DNA from: Bacteroidota bacterium
Lineage (GTDB): Bacteria; Bacteroidota; Bacteroidia; B-17B0; Aurantibacillaceae
Direction: 5' to 3'
Length of the DNA stretch: 51,866 nt
Assembly (NCBI GenBank): GCA_021323535.1
Contig: JAJONO010000027.1
Span: forward strand, 1-51,866
Below the pieces are notes generated by a model. That model saw only the letters and a program-made list of their open reading frames with translations. It was not told where the DNA came from and made no database searches. Made by a program: the position numbers and the translations under genes. Shown one piece after another: positions 17,409 to 25,865 of this stretch; within the stretch, counting starts at the first letter, position 1; the number at the start of each line of letters is the position of its first letter.

Positions 17409-18485
17409 ATGAAAAAATCTCTACTGTTTATTCTTGCGATCCCGCTTTGGTTTTCAATTACCGTACATGCGCAAAACCTTGTTCCTAACTCTTCCTTTGA
17501 AGAAGTTGCCAGGATACCCACTTTAAAATACAATCCTGTCGAATGCGCTAAATACTGGCGCTCTCCTACTTTTACAAGTTCTGATTATTACTTAACTGGA
17601 CAAGAAGGTGTGGGGGCTCCCGAAAACCGTTTTGGAAAACAGGCCCCGCACACCGGAAAGGCTTACGCAGGTTTCTGTATCAAAAAACCTTATGTAGAAT
17701 ATATCGCTACCACTCTTACTGATACCTTAAAAAGCGGACAGGAATATCTGGTTGAATTTTATGTGAATCGAGCAGAAGAATCAACGACAAGTGTAGATGA
17801 GCTTGGTATTTTATTCGCCACCCGGGCTAAATGGAGCATAGATATGGATCCGATCGCGCAGAAACCCGCCGTGGATTTTATAAATAAAAAAGGATATACA
17901 GATATGGACAATTGGGTCAAGCTTTCAGCAACCTACAAAGCAGAAGGATTTGAAACTGCTCTCATCATTGGTCATTTTGTATATGACAAGCCAAAATCCA
18001 ATGGTGGCTACAGCCATTATTACATTGATGATGTTTCTGTGACACCTGTAAAAGAAAATGAAATTACAGAACAAACCGAAGCGGGCGAAGTAACTGTCAC
18101 GTCAAATGCAGAGATAAAAGAAGAAACTGTTTTTTCTCCAAAGCTGGGTGAAGCTATGACCCTCAATAATATTTTCTTCACATCAGGCGAAAGCGAATTG
18201 CTCCCTGAATCATTTCCTGAGTTGGATAAACTGGTACAGTTTTTAAATCGGGATCTTAAAACAAAGATAGAGATCAGTGGTCACACCGATAATACGGGAA
18301 ACGCAAAGCAAAACAAAACACTCTCCGGATTGCGCGCTAAAGCCGTGGCCGATTATCTCATCTTAAAGGGAATTAATACTATCCGTGTTTCTTCCCAGGG
18401 TTTTGGAAGTACAAGACCTGTTGCAGTTAATCATACAGAAGAGGGCAGGGCAAAAAACAGAAGAGTGGAGTTTGTAGTAAAGTGA
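17409..18485 (+). CDS. OmpA-family cell envelope protein
   Basis: 358 residues. Signal peptide 1-22 (ITVHAQ). Residues 23-215 are a beta-rich domain of the carbohydrate-binding-module kind (NLVPNSSFEE; AYAGFCIKKPYVEYIATTL; YYIDDVSVTPV). Residues about 240-358 are an OmpA C-terminal peptidoglycan-binding domain (NNIFFTSGESELLPESFPEL; ISGHTDNTGNAKQNKTLSGL; ENRRVEFV-like end AKNRRVEF). It probably links an outer-membrane or periplasmic complex to peptidoglycan. The 163-nt gap upstream shows no clear promoter or gene. Confidence 0.9.
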   Translation: MKKSLLFILAIPLWFSITVHAQNLVPNSSFEEVARIPTLKYNPVECAKYWRSPTFTSSDYYLTGQEGVGAPENRFGKQAPHTGKAYAGFCIKKPYVEYIATTLTDTLKSGQEYLVEFYVNRAEESTTSVDELGILFATRAKWSIDMDPIAQKPAVDFINKKGYTDMDNWVKLSATYKAEGFETALIIGHFVYDKPKSNGGYSHYYIDDVSVTPVKENEITEQTEAGEVTVTSNAEIKEETVFSPKLGEAMTLNNIFFTSGESELLPESFPELDKLVQFLNRDLKTKIEISGHTDNTGNAKQNKTLSGLRAKAVADYLILKGINTIRVSSQGFGSTRPVAVNHTEEGRAKNRRVEFVVK

Positions 18486-18539
18486 TTACCTGACCATACT
18501 AATAAGAAGCAACACTGAATTTTTACACACGTTAAAGAA

Positions 18540-18790
18540 TTGTGAGTGATTAAGAAGTGCTCTCTCCACCATGACGGGCGGAAACCCCATTCCAAACGAA
18601 GAATCAATCCGAACTAATCCATGATACCGATAGCTATAGGGATGTGTCAAATAATGTTACTTCCCCCGAAAACCCATTACATGAACATTCGCGAAAATCA
18701 GCATCAATTCGTGTAAACCTATTCTTAGCGAAGCGAGAAATTAATCCGTGCTAATCCATGGAACCTGTGTCAAACTTCCACGAACTATAA
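18540..18790. repeat. 306-nt intergenic space filled with dispersed repeat fragments
   Basis: The space 18486-18791 has no credible gene. It contains text-like repeats 'aattaatccgtgctaatcc', 'ttcttagcgaagcgagaaa', a near palindrome 'ccgatagctataggg' and 'cacgaactataaactac', each with relatives in other gaps of this window. Confidence 0.55.
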
Positions 18791-18791
18791 A

Positions 18792-19442
18792 CTACGTCGT
18801 TTGATTAAACATTACCACTTTCGGCTCGCCTTTATATATTCTTAATTCATCTAATACCGACAGGCAATGTTTAGCAAATTGCTTTTTCATGATCTCGCTT
18901 TCTTTCAGGTAACGTTCTACCTGGTCGGCCCAATGACTGTTGTAAACCAATGTTTCCTGCGTTAAAAAAATGCCAAACATGTGGTCAGCGTCTTCCAATA
19001 ACCACTCACCTCCGGTTCCGCTCCCAAGTCGTTCTTTGGTCATCGTAAACAATTCGGCGTAATAGCGATGCCTCTCTCTTGATTCGTAAGACACAAGGCT
19101 GCGGTTGCCTTCATAATCGCAATAGGCTGCAAATTCTTCGGTAACATTTAAACCGGTTTGCTGGTTATATTCATCAATGTATTTATCCCAAATGCCATTC
19201 TCTTCTATAAATGCGAGCGGGTCCGCCTTAAACTCTTCGGGCGATTGCACAAACTCATTGTACCAGGTTTCATCGCTTTTCATAAAGCGCTTTACATAGT
19301 TTCCGAAAATATGTATGTAAATTTTTTTGGCTTCCTCGTAACTCACTTCCACACCATACACGGCCATTCGGTAAAGTCGTCGTCCCATGCTGCTAAAATA
19401 AAGAAAATGGTTTAATCCGTTAGCGGCTGTTCCATTATCCAT
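18792..19442 (-). CDS. Conserved-looking hypothetical protein, tyrosine-rich, soluble
   Basis: 216 residues, no signal peptide or membrane segment. Composition is rich in Tyr, Glu and Met; helices dominate (ERHRYYAELFTMTKERLG, WADQVERYLKESEIMKKQFA). No catalytic motif is recognised. Codon use is like the neighbours and the ATG at 19442 is well placed. It stands alone on the minus strand between repeat-filled gaps. I cannot assign a family or function. Confidence 0.7.
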   Translation of the reverse strand: MDNGTAANGLNHFLYFSSMGRRLYRMAVYGVEVSYEEAKKIYIHIFGNYVKRFMKSDETWYNEFVQSPEEFKADPLAFIEENGIWDKYIDEYNQQTGLNVTEEFAAYCDYEGNRSLVSYESRERHRYYAELFTMTKERLGSGTGGEWLLEDADHMFGIFLTQETLVYNSHWADQVERYLKESEIMKKQFAKHCLSVLDELRIYKGEPKVVMFNQTT

Positions 19443-19475
19443 CTTGCCTTTTACATTTTCCCTTAGTTCTCCCCC

Positions 19476-19528
19476 TCAAGTAATTCCACCAAACTATAAA
19501 CCATAAACTATCAACTATAGACTCCCCC
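19476..19528 (+). repeat. Dispersed intergenic repeat with exact 28-nt match to 12.3 kb
   Basis: 19497-19524 is identical to 12311-12338 (starts taaaccataaac, ends tatagactc). It is preceded by 'ctcaagtaattccacc', which parallels 'cgtcaagtaactccaagc' at 12253. Confidence 0.7.
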
Positions 19529-19535
19529 AGCATTT

Positions 19536-19551
19536 TGTGACTTAAATCACA
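19536..19551. promoter_or_regulatory. CRP/FNR-type operator (TGTGA-CTTAAA-TCACA)
   Basis: Perfect 5-bp arms with 6-nt spacer, the classical CRP/FNR-family consensus. It is centred about 43 nt upstream of the predicted start of transcription if the near-consensus -7 box CAACTTTG at 19573-19580 is used, a typical activator position. Confidence 0.6.
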
Positions 19552-19599
19552 CACATTCACTTAAAAGCTCATCAACTTTGTATCATCAATTTAATATTT

Positions 19600-19962
19600 A
19601 TGGAAAACAATCAGTTTGAAAAATTTATTATGGCCTATGTAAAGGCTGTAGACACTCAGGACGTTCAATCAACAGCTTCTCTGATGCATCCCGCGTTCAG
19701 AGTTGTGATGCGTCATAATAAAGAACAGGATAAGATCAGCATTCTGCCAAAAGAAATTTATCTGCAACTCATGGAAGAGAAAAAAGTCGGCGGCTCCGAA
19801 AGAATAGTCTCCGTTCATTCACACAACAATTTTGCAGGCTACACCAATGTGTACCTCACGCTTGAGAATGAAAAAATGTGCATGCGGTCTGTTTTTAGTC
19901 TTGTCTCCGAAAACGGGAACTTCAAAATTATCTCTGATCATGTTTATATCACATTTAAATAG
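19600..19962 (+). CDS. NTF2-like (SnoaL/lumazine-binding-type) protein
   Basis: 120 residues in one small alpha+beta domain. The opening FEKFIMAYVKAVDTQDVQST and ASLMHPAFRVV, with a closing beta-sheet (YTNVYLTLENEKMCMRSVFS; FKIISDHVYITFK), is the NTF2-like pattern seen in Bacteroidota 'putative lumazine-binding' proteins. It is cytoplasmic, and the pocket suggests a small-molecule ligand or a minor enzyme, not defined here. The CRP/FNR-type box at 19536 suggests control by cAMP, oxygen or a related signal. Confidence 0.7.
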   Translation: MENNQFEKFIMAYVKAVDTQDVQSTASLMHPAFRVVMRHNKEQDKISILPKEIYLQLMEEKKVGGSERIVSVHSHNNFAGYTNVYLTLENEKMCMRSVFSLVSENGNFKIISDHVYITFK

Positions 19963-19975
19963 AGATAAACAGATT

Positions 19976-20165
19976 TTACAGATCGTGGTGAAATTTTCTG
20001 CTGTTCAATTTAGTGCCAATCTGCGTAATCTGTGTCAACCTTCCGGGGTTCGTGAGGCGAAGCAATACTTAAATAAGAGCCGCAGATTTCGCTGATGAAC
20101 GCAGATTTTTGAATTTCATCTGTAGTTGATCTCCGTCAATTCGTGCAATCTGACGTCTGTACCAA
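19976..20165. repeat. Dispersed intergenic repeats ('aatctgcgtaatctgtg' type)
   Basis: The space between 19962 and 20210 holds several copies of an 'acagattt…aatctgcgtaatctgtgt…cgcagatttcgctgatgaac' theme in both orientations, able to fold on itself. A related fragment lies at 44455-44515. No gene is supported. Confidence 0.55.
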
Positions 20166-20209
20166 AGCGACGGCGCCTGCACACACAGCTGAAAAACATA
20201 TACCTATCT

Positions 20210-20644
20210 ATGACTAAAACGTCAACTATGGAAAATAAAAGCATCATTACAGGCTCCCGTAAAGCCATCAGCAATCTCTTCATTCGTCACAAGGTGTTCA
20301 TTAACCATGTAGATCGAACGTATATACTGCAACAAACCGTTCTTGGATTATTTAAAACGGAAACGCAACATCGGTTGCCAAAACCAGATTATGTACTCGT
20401 GTTTCAAAGTTATTTTCAGCCTTCGTGCGAGGCATGCGCTATGGACGAGGACGAAAGGCGTTTCTACCAGGTAAGTCTCGTGTACAACAGCAACCGTCGT
20501 GTCATTGTTCACGAAACAAAAAGCACCATCAACGCGCTTGAACTTGGCCGCCAACTCGCTGAGCAATTAAACCTTAAATTAAAAGATGTTACTGTAAGGG
20601 GAAAAGTAACCTGGGTGAACTGCTCTGTCAACTATGGGGCATAA
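20210..20644 (+). CDS. Hypothetical protein with CxxC motif
   Basis: 144 residues from the ATG at 20210 (MTKTSTMENK). A longer frame from a TTG at 20126 would run through repeat DNA and is not used; 20228 is another possible start. It is a mixed alpha/beta soluble protein with Cys-x-x-Cys in CEACAMDEDE around residue 70 and a C-terminal helix-strand 'GRQLAEQLNLKLKDVTVRGK'. No family is recognised. Its 3' end overlaps the convergent SBBP-repeat gene by 13 nt, unusual in this loosely packed region. Confidence 0.6.
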   Translation: MTKTSTMENKSIITGSRKAISNLFIRHKVFINHVDRTYILQQTVLGLFKTETQHRLPKPDYVLVFQSYFQPSCEACAMDEDERRFYQVSLVYNSNRRVIVHETKSTINALELGRQLAEQLNLKLKDVTVRGKVTWVNCSVNYGA

Positions 20645-22317
20645 ACCATTAACTTCCCCACTTCGTCTCCCGCTTTCACAAAATATAATCCTGCCGGAAA
20701 TTCTCTTACATCAACTTCAGTGTTGCCTTTCATTTCAAAATTCTTAAACAATTTTCCTTCGCTGTTCAGAATTTGTACCTGTATAATTCCATTGTGACTG
20801 GCGTTGCTTTTCAATGTAACAAAATGGTTTGCCGGGTTAGGATATAAACTTAGTTCCTTACCGGGTAGTTGGGATTCTGCAACGAAAGAAATAGTGGAAG
20901 ACAACTTAAGAATGAATACATCGTCGCCCGTTGAGCTCATGCTAAACGTTCCCGCACCGGGATCAAAATCCACTCCCGTATTATTGAAATACCCCGTTGC
21001 GTAAATATTTCCTGAAGCGTCTACAGCAATACCATGTCCTTCATCGTCGCCCGCACCACCTAATGATGTGGCCCAGGAGAAATTCCCATTAGCATCGAGC
21101 TTCGAAATAAAGATCTCCATTTGGCCGCCGGTTACATTAAAAGTGCCGGATCCCGGATCCATATCCACAGCTGCACTTTTAAAAGAACCGATAGTGTATA
21201 CGTTGCCGCCTGCATCGCTTGATAAAGCAAAGGCTTTGTCGTTGTCGCTTCCTCCGAATACTTTTGTCCAGGCGAGACTACCCGATGAATTTAATTTACT
21301 AACGAACACATCAGAAAGTCCGAGTGATGTAAAATTACTTGTACCTGCACCAGGGTCAAGGTCGGCCGTTCCTTCAAAATTACCGCTAAGTAAAATATTT
21401 CCCGAACCGTCAGTTTTAAGGTCAGTTGGTTCATCGTAGGCCGCTCCGCCCATTTGTTTGGCCCACACGAAATTTCCGGAAGCATCGAGTTTACTTATGT
21501 AAATATCAAGAATGCCGGAAGAGGTGAGCGGAAATGAAGATGGTCCCGGATCAAAATCAGCAGTGATACCGAACATTCCTGCAGAATAAATATTTCCCGA
21601 AGCGTCGGTGGCAATACAGCTTCCGCGGTCGTTATTAGCGCCTCCCATTTGTTTTACCCATATTAAATTTCCGGCAGTATTGAGTTTGGCTATAAAAGCA
21701 TCAAACGCGTTTCCTGTCAGATCGCCTCCGGCATCGTCGGTATCAAAATCCACAGCACCGTTAAACTCACCGGTCACCAGTATATTTCCCGAAACATCGG
21801 TAGTAATATCAAAGGCACATTTATCATTCGCTCCCGAAAATTCTACGGCCCAAATAAAGTTACCCGAGGCATCTAATTTGCTCACGAAGGCATCGCTGTA
21901 AAAGCCACCGCCATCCAGCGTAAAAGTTCCAGGCCCTGGATCAAAGTCGGCATCAATGCTGTTAAAAGATCCGGTTGTATAAACATTTCCTGACGCATCT
22001 ACTGCAATGGCCTTAGGTTGTTCTTCTCCGGTGCCCCCCATTTGTTTCGCCCATAATAAATTGCCCGAGGCATCCAGCTTGCATACAAAGATGTCGCTTT
22101 GTCCCAGTGTTGTTAAATTAAGAGTGGCTGCGCCGGGATCAAAGTCGGTAGTGCCTCCAAAGTATCCGGTAACGTATACGTTGCCGGAGGCGTCGGTAGT
22201 TATTGCTCTCGTATTTTCATTATTGCTCCCGCCAAATTGTTTGGCCCATGTAAAAGCAGGTTGAGAAAAAATGTAAAGAGACGCGAAGATGAATAATGTG
22301 GATAAAAGTGTTTTCAT
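20632..22317 (-). CDS. T9SS-secreted SBBP-repeat beta-propeller protein
   Basis: 561 residues from the ATG at 22317 (MKTLLSTL); the frame extends further upstream but without a signal peptide. Signal peptide 1-18. About eight blades follow with the SBBP pattern 'AxDASGNVYVTGxF', 'DFDPGAGTF', 'SKLDASGNFxWAKQMGG'. The aspartate-rich DFDPGxG turns suggest calcium binding. The last ~75 residues are a T9SS type A domain (LSLYPNPANHFV … PAGLYFVKAGD). It is exported to the cell surface; the role is unknown. A second protein of this class is at 39948. Confidence 0.9.
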   Translation of the reverse strand: MKTLLSTLFIFASLYIFSQPAFTWAKQFGGSNNENTRAITTDASGNVYVTGYFGGTTDFDPGAATLNLTTLGQSDIFVCKLDASGNLLWAKQMGGTGEEQPKAIAVDASGNVYTTGSFNSIDADFDPGPGTFTLDGGGFYSDAFVSKLDASGNFIWAVEFSGANDKCAFDITTDVSGNILVTGEFNGAVDFDTDDAGGDLTGNAFDAFIAKLNTAGNLIWVKQMGGANNDRGSCIATDASGNIYSAGMFGITADFDPGPSSFPLTSSGILDIYISKLDASGNFVWAKQMGGAAYDEPTDLKTDGSGNILLSGNFEGTADLDPGAGTSNFTSLGLSDVFVSKLNSSGSLAWTKVFGGSDNDKAFALSSDAGGNVYTIGSFKSAAVDMDPGSGTFNVTGGQMEIFISKLDANGNFSWATSLGGAGDDEGHGIAVDASGNIYATGYFNNTGVDFDPGAGTFSMSSTGDDVFILKLSSTISFVAESQLPGKELSLYPNPANHFVTLKSNASHNGIIQVQILNSEGKLFKNFEMKGNTEVDVREFPAGLYFVKAGDEVGKLMVYAP

Positions 22318-22480
22318 GGTTATTTTGTATTGATGCACGATGAGTGCCGAAATAACTGTGCCACTCACATATGTCAACCCGTTATGGTTTTTAATCCGCT
22401 GAATATCCACATGATTTTGGTAGAATGATCAAAAAAGCTGGCCCGGTTTTTTACCAGACAGTTTTCTAAAATATGATAAT

Positions 22481-22876
22481 ATGAAACAAAATCCTGTAGT
22501 GCATTTCGAAATGCCTTATGAAAACCCTCAGCGCGTAAGCAGTTTTTATTCTAAAGCCTTCGGTTGGAACATGCACGCCCTGGGAAATGATATGGACAAT
22601 TATATCCTCGCAGGAACAACAGAAGTGGATGATGATATGATGATCAAAGAACCGGGAAGTATTAACGGCGGCTTCTTTCTCAAAAAGCCTGACCTGCCTC
22701 CTTATCCTTCTGTAGTAATTTCGGTAGATAATATCGATGAGGCTATGAAAAGAGTTACCGAAGCGGGTGGAAAAATAAACGGCGAACCTTCAGAAATTCC
22801 TGGCATTGGTAAATTCGTAGCGCTTACCGATACCGAAGGTAACTATGTAGGAATGTTACAGCCAGAAAAAAAATAA
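22481..22876 (+). CDS. VOC-family (glyoxalase/bleomycin-resistance-like) protein
   Basis: 131 residues. A single VOC module: VVHFEMPYENPQRVSSFYSK then AFGWNM, a central GGFFLKKP, and the second beta-alpha unit VVISVDNIDEAMKRVTEAGG with 'TDTEGNYVGMLQ' at the end. Metal-ligand positions (His8, late Glu) are plausible but not certain. Cytoplasmic; could be an isomerase, dioxygenase-like or binding protein. It stands alone on the plus strand between two minus-strand genes. Confidence 0.87.
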   Translation: MKQNPVVHFEMPYENPQRVSSFYSKAFGWNMHALGNDMDNYILAGTTEVDDDMMIKEPGSINGGFFLKKPDLPPYPSVVISVDNIDEAMKRVTEAGGKINGEPSEIPGIGKFVALTDTEGNYVGMLQPEKK

Positions 22877-22925
22877 AAGTACCGAATTTATAAAGTACGA
22901 AATAATGTTGTGTGGAGATTAATCT

Positions 22926-24902
22926 TTACAGTTTCACTCCCATAATGCAAATATCATCTACCTGTTCTAATTTTCCGCGCCATGAATTAAAGGCGCCTTC
23001 GAGAATTTCTTTTTGTTTGTCAAGCGCCTGCCCAGCATTCTGTTTAATGAGTTCGTTGAGCTGCTTATACATGAATTTTTTTCCTTTGGGTCCGCCAAAC
23101 TGATCGGCATAACCGTCTGTGTAAAGGTACAGCGTTGCGCCTTCCTGCCACGGTAGCGTATAGGTTTTAAAATGATCGGTTTTTTCGCCTACACCCACAG
23201 GCATTTTGTCGTAGCTTAATTCAATCATTTCGGAACCGTTCACAATAACAGGACAATTATTCGCTGCGGAGTAGGTGATGGTTTTCGCGGTTTTATCAAA
23301 GCACATTAAAATGCCGTCAAAGCCGTCTTTTTGTCCCTCGTTACCAAGTACGGAGATCAATCGCTGACGCACGTAATTAAAAATTTGTCCTGTATCCAGG
23401 ATCTTTTTTTCATTGATGGCTTCTGAAAGAAAACCTATGTTGAGTAAACTCATAAACGCGCCTGGAACCCCGTGCCCTGTAGAATCACATACTGCGAGGT
23501 AGAAAAGTTCCGAATCAGGACCACGGCTTCCCTCGGGCTGAAATTTTGAGTTGTCTCTTTTTTGCACTTCAGAGGCCCAGTAAAAATCACCGCTGACAAT
23601 ATCCTTGGATTTAAAGAAAATAAAATGGTTTGCAATATTCTCCCTGATAAAAGTTTCATTGGCAAGCAGCGTATTCTGAATCTTCTGCGCGTAGTTAATA
23701 CTCTTGTTTATCTCCAGTAAGCGTTCATTGAGCTGAATGTTCAGTTTACGTCGCGTTCGATTGTGATAAAACAAAGAACCCGCGGTAAAAATCACGAGCA
23801 CAAGGCCAGCCATTAATCCATAGATCGCGATCATTCTGCTTTGTTCTTTCAGATCGGCCACCGACTTTTCGGTTTTTAACTGATCAAGTTCTCTTTGTCT
23901 TTTCTCGGTGTCGTACCGTATACTAACGTCCAGCACTTGTCTGTTTTTTGCAAGATCGTTCATAGTATCGCTCACTGTTTTAAATTGCGCCAGATAATCA
24001 TAAGCTTCATTGGAGCGGTTTAATTTACGGCACGTTTGGGCCAATCCGTCAAGAGCGCTTGCTTTTTCAACAAGAGAGCCACATTGCGTGGCCAGTTTCA
24101 ATCCCTCTTCAAAAGATTTCATGGCTGCGTTGAAATTATCGTGCTTAAGATGCATGTGACCAAAAGAATTATACACCAGCGCCGATTGTTCCACGTCGTT
24201 CGCTTTTCCGGCAAAGAACAACGCTTTTTGGAAAGCTGTGTCTGCTTCTTCAAAATTTTTATTGGTGGTTTGCACCAGTCCTATGTTGGTCCAGTTAATA
24301 GAAAGAAAAAGGTCGTTCTTCAGAACTGTATTCATCGCAATAGCTCTTTTGTAATAGCCAAGGGCGGTGTATTCGCGGCCTTTGAGGCGTTGAAGTTCTC
24401 CGAGGTTGTTAAGAGTACCGGCATAACCTTTTTCGTTGCCTGAGCGTATTCTCAGCTCAAGCGCTGTGGTCCAGTATTCCTCGGCTTTGGCATAATCGGC
24501 CCTGTTGTAGTAAACGCCACCCAGCCAGTTATACGAATCGCCAAGTTCCCGTGTAAGATCATTTTTTTCGCAGATCTTTATGGCTTCCTGGTGATGCATG
24601 ATCGCTTTTTCCTTCAGGTTCACGTAATCGTATATATGTCCTGTAGTATTCAGCGATTTTACGAGCAATACCGGGTGATTGAGTTTACGGGCCAATTCAA
24701 GTGCCTGTTCGGCGAAATTCAGCGATTGTTGCACATTACTTCCCTGCAGCAGCGAAGATATTTTAAGAAGTAGTTTAACTTTATTGGTATCAGGAGCGGC
24801 GGTTTTTGATACTGCCATAAGGCTATCCACCCGCGGTTGCGAACAAACAGGACGCACAATAAAAAGTGCCAGTGTTATGCCTAGGAGAAGATGGGGGCGC
24901 AT
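22926..24902 (-). CDS. TPR sensor with SpoIIE/RsbU-type serine phosphatase domain
   Basis: 658 residues from the ATG at 24902 (MRPHLLLG). Signal segment 1-22, then about seven TPR units (to ~325), a coiled coil, a transmembrane helix near 365-385 (MIAIYGLMAGLVLVIFTAGS), the linker INKSINYAQKIQNTLLANE, and a PP2C-type SpoIIE domain with IVSGDFYWASEV, VCDSTGHGVPGAFMSLL and LYLYTDGYADQFGG. Asp residues for two metals are present, so it should be active on an anti-anti-sigma-like phosphoprotein. TPRs face the periplasm. No partner anti-sigma or STAS gene lies in the window. Confidence 0.92.
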   Translation of the reverse strand: MRPHLLLGITLALFIVRPVCSQPRVDSLMAVSKTAAPDTNKVKLLLKISSLLQGSNVQQSLNFAEQALELARKLNHPVLLVKSLNTTGHIYDYVNLKEKAIMHHQEAIKICEKNDLTRELGDSYNWLGGVYYNRADYAKAEEYWTTALELRIRSGNEKGYAGTLNNLGELQRLKGREYTALGYYKRAIAMNTVLKNDLFLSINWTNIGLVQTTNKNFEEADTAFQKALFFAGKANDVEQSALVYNSFGHMHLKHDNFNAAMKSFEEGLKLATQCGSLVEKASALDGLAQTCRKLNRSNEAYDYLAQFKTVSDTMNDLAKNRQVLDVSIRYDTEKRQRELDQLKTEKSVADLKEQSRMIAIYGLMAGLVLVIFTAGSLFYHNRTRRKLNIQLNERLLEINKSINYAQKIQNTLLANETFIRENIANHFIFFKSKDIVSGDFYWASEVQKRDNSKFQPEGSRGPDSELFYLAVCDSTGHGVPGAFMSLLNIGFLSEAINEKKILDTGQIFNYVRQRLISVLGNEGQKDGFDGILMCFDKTAKTITYSAANNCPVIVNGSEMIELSYDKMPVGVGEKTDHFKTYTLPWQEGATLYLYTDGYADQFGGPKGKKFMYKQLNELIKQNAGQALDKQKEILEGAFNSWRGKLEQVDDICIMGVKL

Positions 24903-24989
24903 GACGATATAAATATAACAAATGATTGTTATTCTAAGCACAATTTTTCTCTTAAAGTCATGCCATGTGATTGGGTTTGAAGTATACCT

Positions 24990-25135
24990 GACTTGTGCTC
25001 TCTTTCTACTGAAGGCCGAAAATACCTTTACTCACATAGCTTTGTGACCTTGCCCTGTCGCTGTGGCGTAAGCGTTGCGTTAAAATAATGGAGCAGTTCC
25101 ACGAGTCTTCAACCCCCAAACTTAAGCCATGACTA
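24990..25135. repeat. Dispersed intergenic repeat fragments
   Basis: The 237-nt gap 24903-25139 holds 'gtggcgtaagcgttgcgtta' (25063-), a relative of elements at 30131, 46377 and 50905, and 'ttccacgagtcttcaac'. A minus-strand frame here is only a shadow of the regulator gene. Confidence 0.5.
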
Positions 25136-25139
25136 TCAG

Positions 25140-25865
25140 CTACAGATTCTCCCTCACATTCAGAATAAACCCCACACCAAACACATTCTCTATACTGATG
25201 TTGGAATCTTCTTTGAGATATTTTCGCATTTTGGTGATGAACACATCGAGGCTTCGCCCGAAAAAATAATCGGACTGGCCCCACACGGCAACGAGCACAT
25301 CGTCGCGCTTAATGACTTTGTTACGATGATCGGATAAATATTTTAAAATATCACTTTCCTTTTCGGTAATGCGTTTTGTTTTTCCATCGATACTTAATGA
25401 TTGATTACTAAAATCAAATGTATAACGGCCAATAGATACTGGCTTCCCTCGCTCTGTTTCTCGTCCTCTTTCTGTTTCTCTTTCTCCCTCCGTAATTCGC
25501 CGTATCACCGCGCGTATTTTCCACAGGAGTTCTTCCTCATCGAAGGGTTTGGTAATGTAATCATCGGCACCAAGATCGTAACCTTTCAGCTTATCTTCCT
25601 TCAATGACTTTGCGGTAATGAATATTACGGGAATTTTTTTGTCTTTCGCGCGCATTTCTTTTGCGAGAGAAAAACCATCGAGTTTCGGCATCATCACATC
25701 AAGCAAACACAGATCAAAGTTTGAATTTTGGAATGCTTTCAGCGCCAGCTCGCCATCTTTACACAACTTCACATCAAAACCTTCCGCTTCGAGATAATCC
25801 ACAAGCAAAACGCCGAGATTAATATCGTCTTCCGCCAAAAGTATTTTGTGTTTTTCTTTAACCAT
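25140..25865 (-). CDS. OmpR/PhoB-family response regulator
   Basis: 241 residues from the ATG at 25865 (MVKEKHKILLAEDD). Receiver with Asp at LCLLDVMMPK, Thr in VIFITAK and Lys in YITKPF; winged-helix DNA-binding domain at about 145-241 (RITEKESDILKYLSDH; SLDVFITKMRKYL). The linker is an unusual near-perfect peptide repeat, GERETERGRETERG. The start overlaps the histidine kinase stop by 8 nt, so the pair is co-translated. Resembles RprY of Bacteroides in arrangement. Likely binds the phased boxes upstream of the operon at 27178-27211 (inference). Confidence 0.93.
   Translation of the reverse strand: MVKEKHKILLAEDDINLGVLLVDYLEAEGFDVKLCKDGELALKAFQNSNFDLCLLDVMMPKLDGFSLAKEMRAKDKKIPVIFITAKSLKEDKLKGYDLGADDYITKPFDEEELLWKIRAVIRRITEGERETERGRETERGKPVSIGRYTFDFSNQSLSIDGKTKRITEKESDILKYLSDHRNKVIKRDDVLVAVWGQSDYFFGRSLDVFITKMRKYLKEDSNISIENVFGVGFILNVRENL

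Noticed and set aside
25006..25284. Separate minus-strand gene overlapping the response regulator
   Set aside because: It reads repeat DNA and the regulator gene in another frame, with Arg/Cys-rich, implausible composition.
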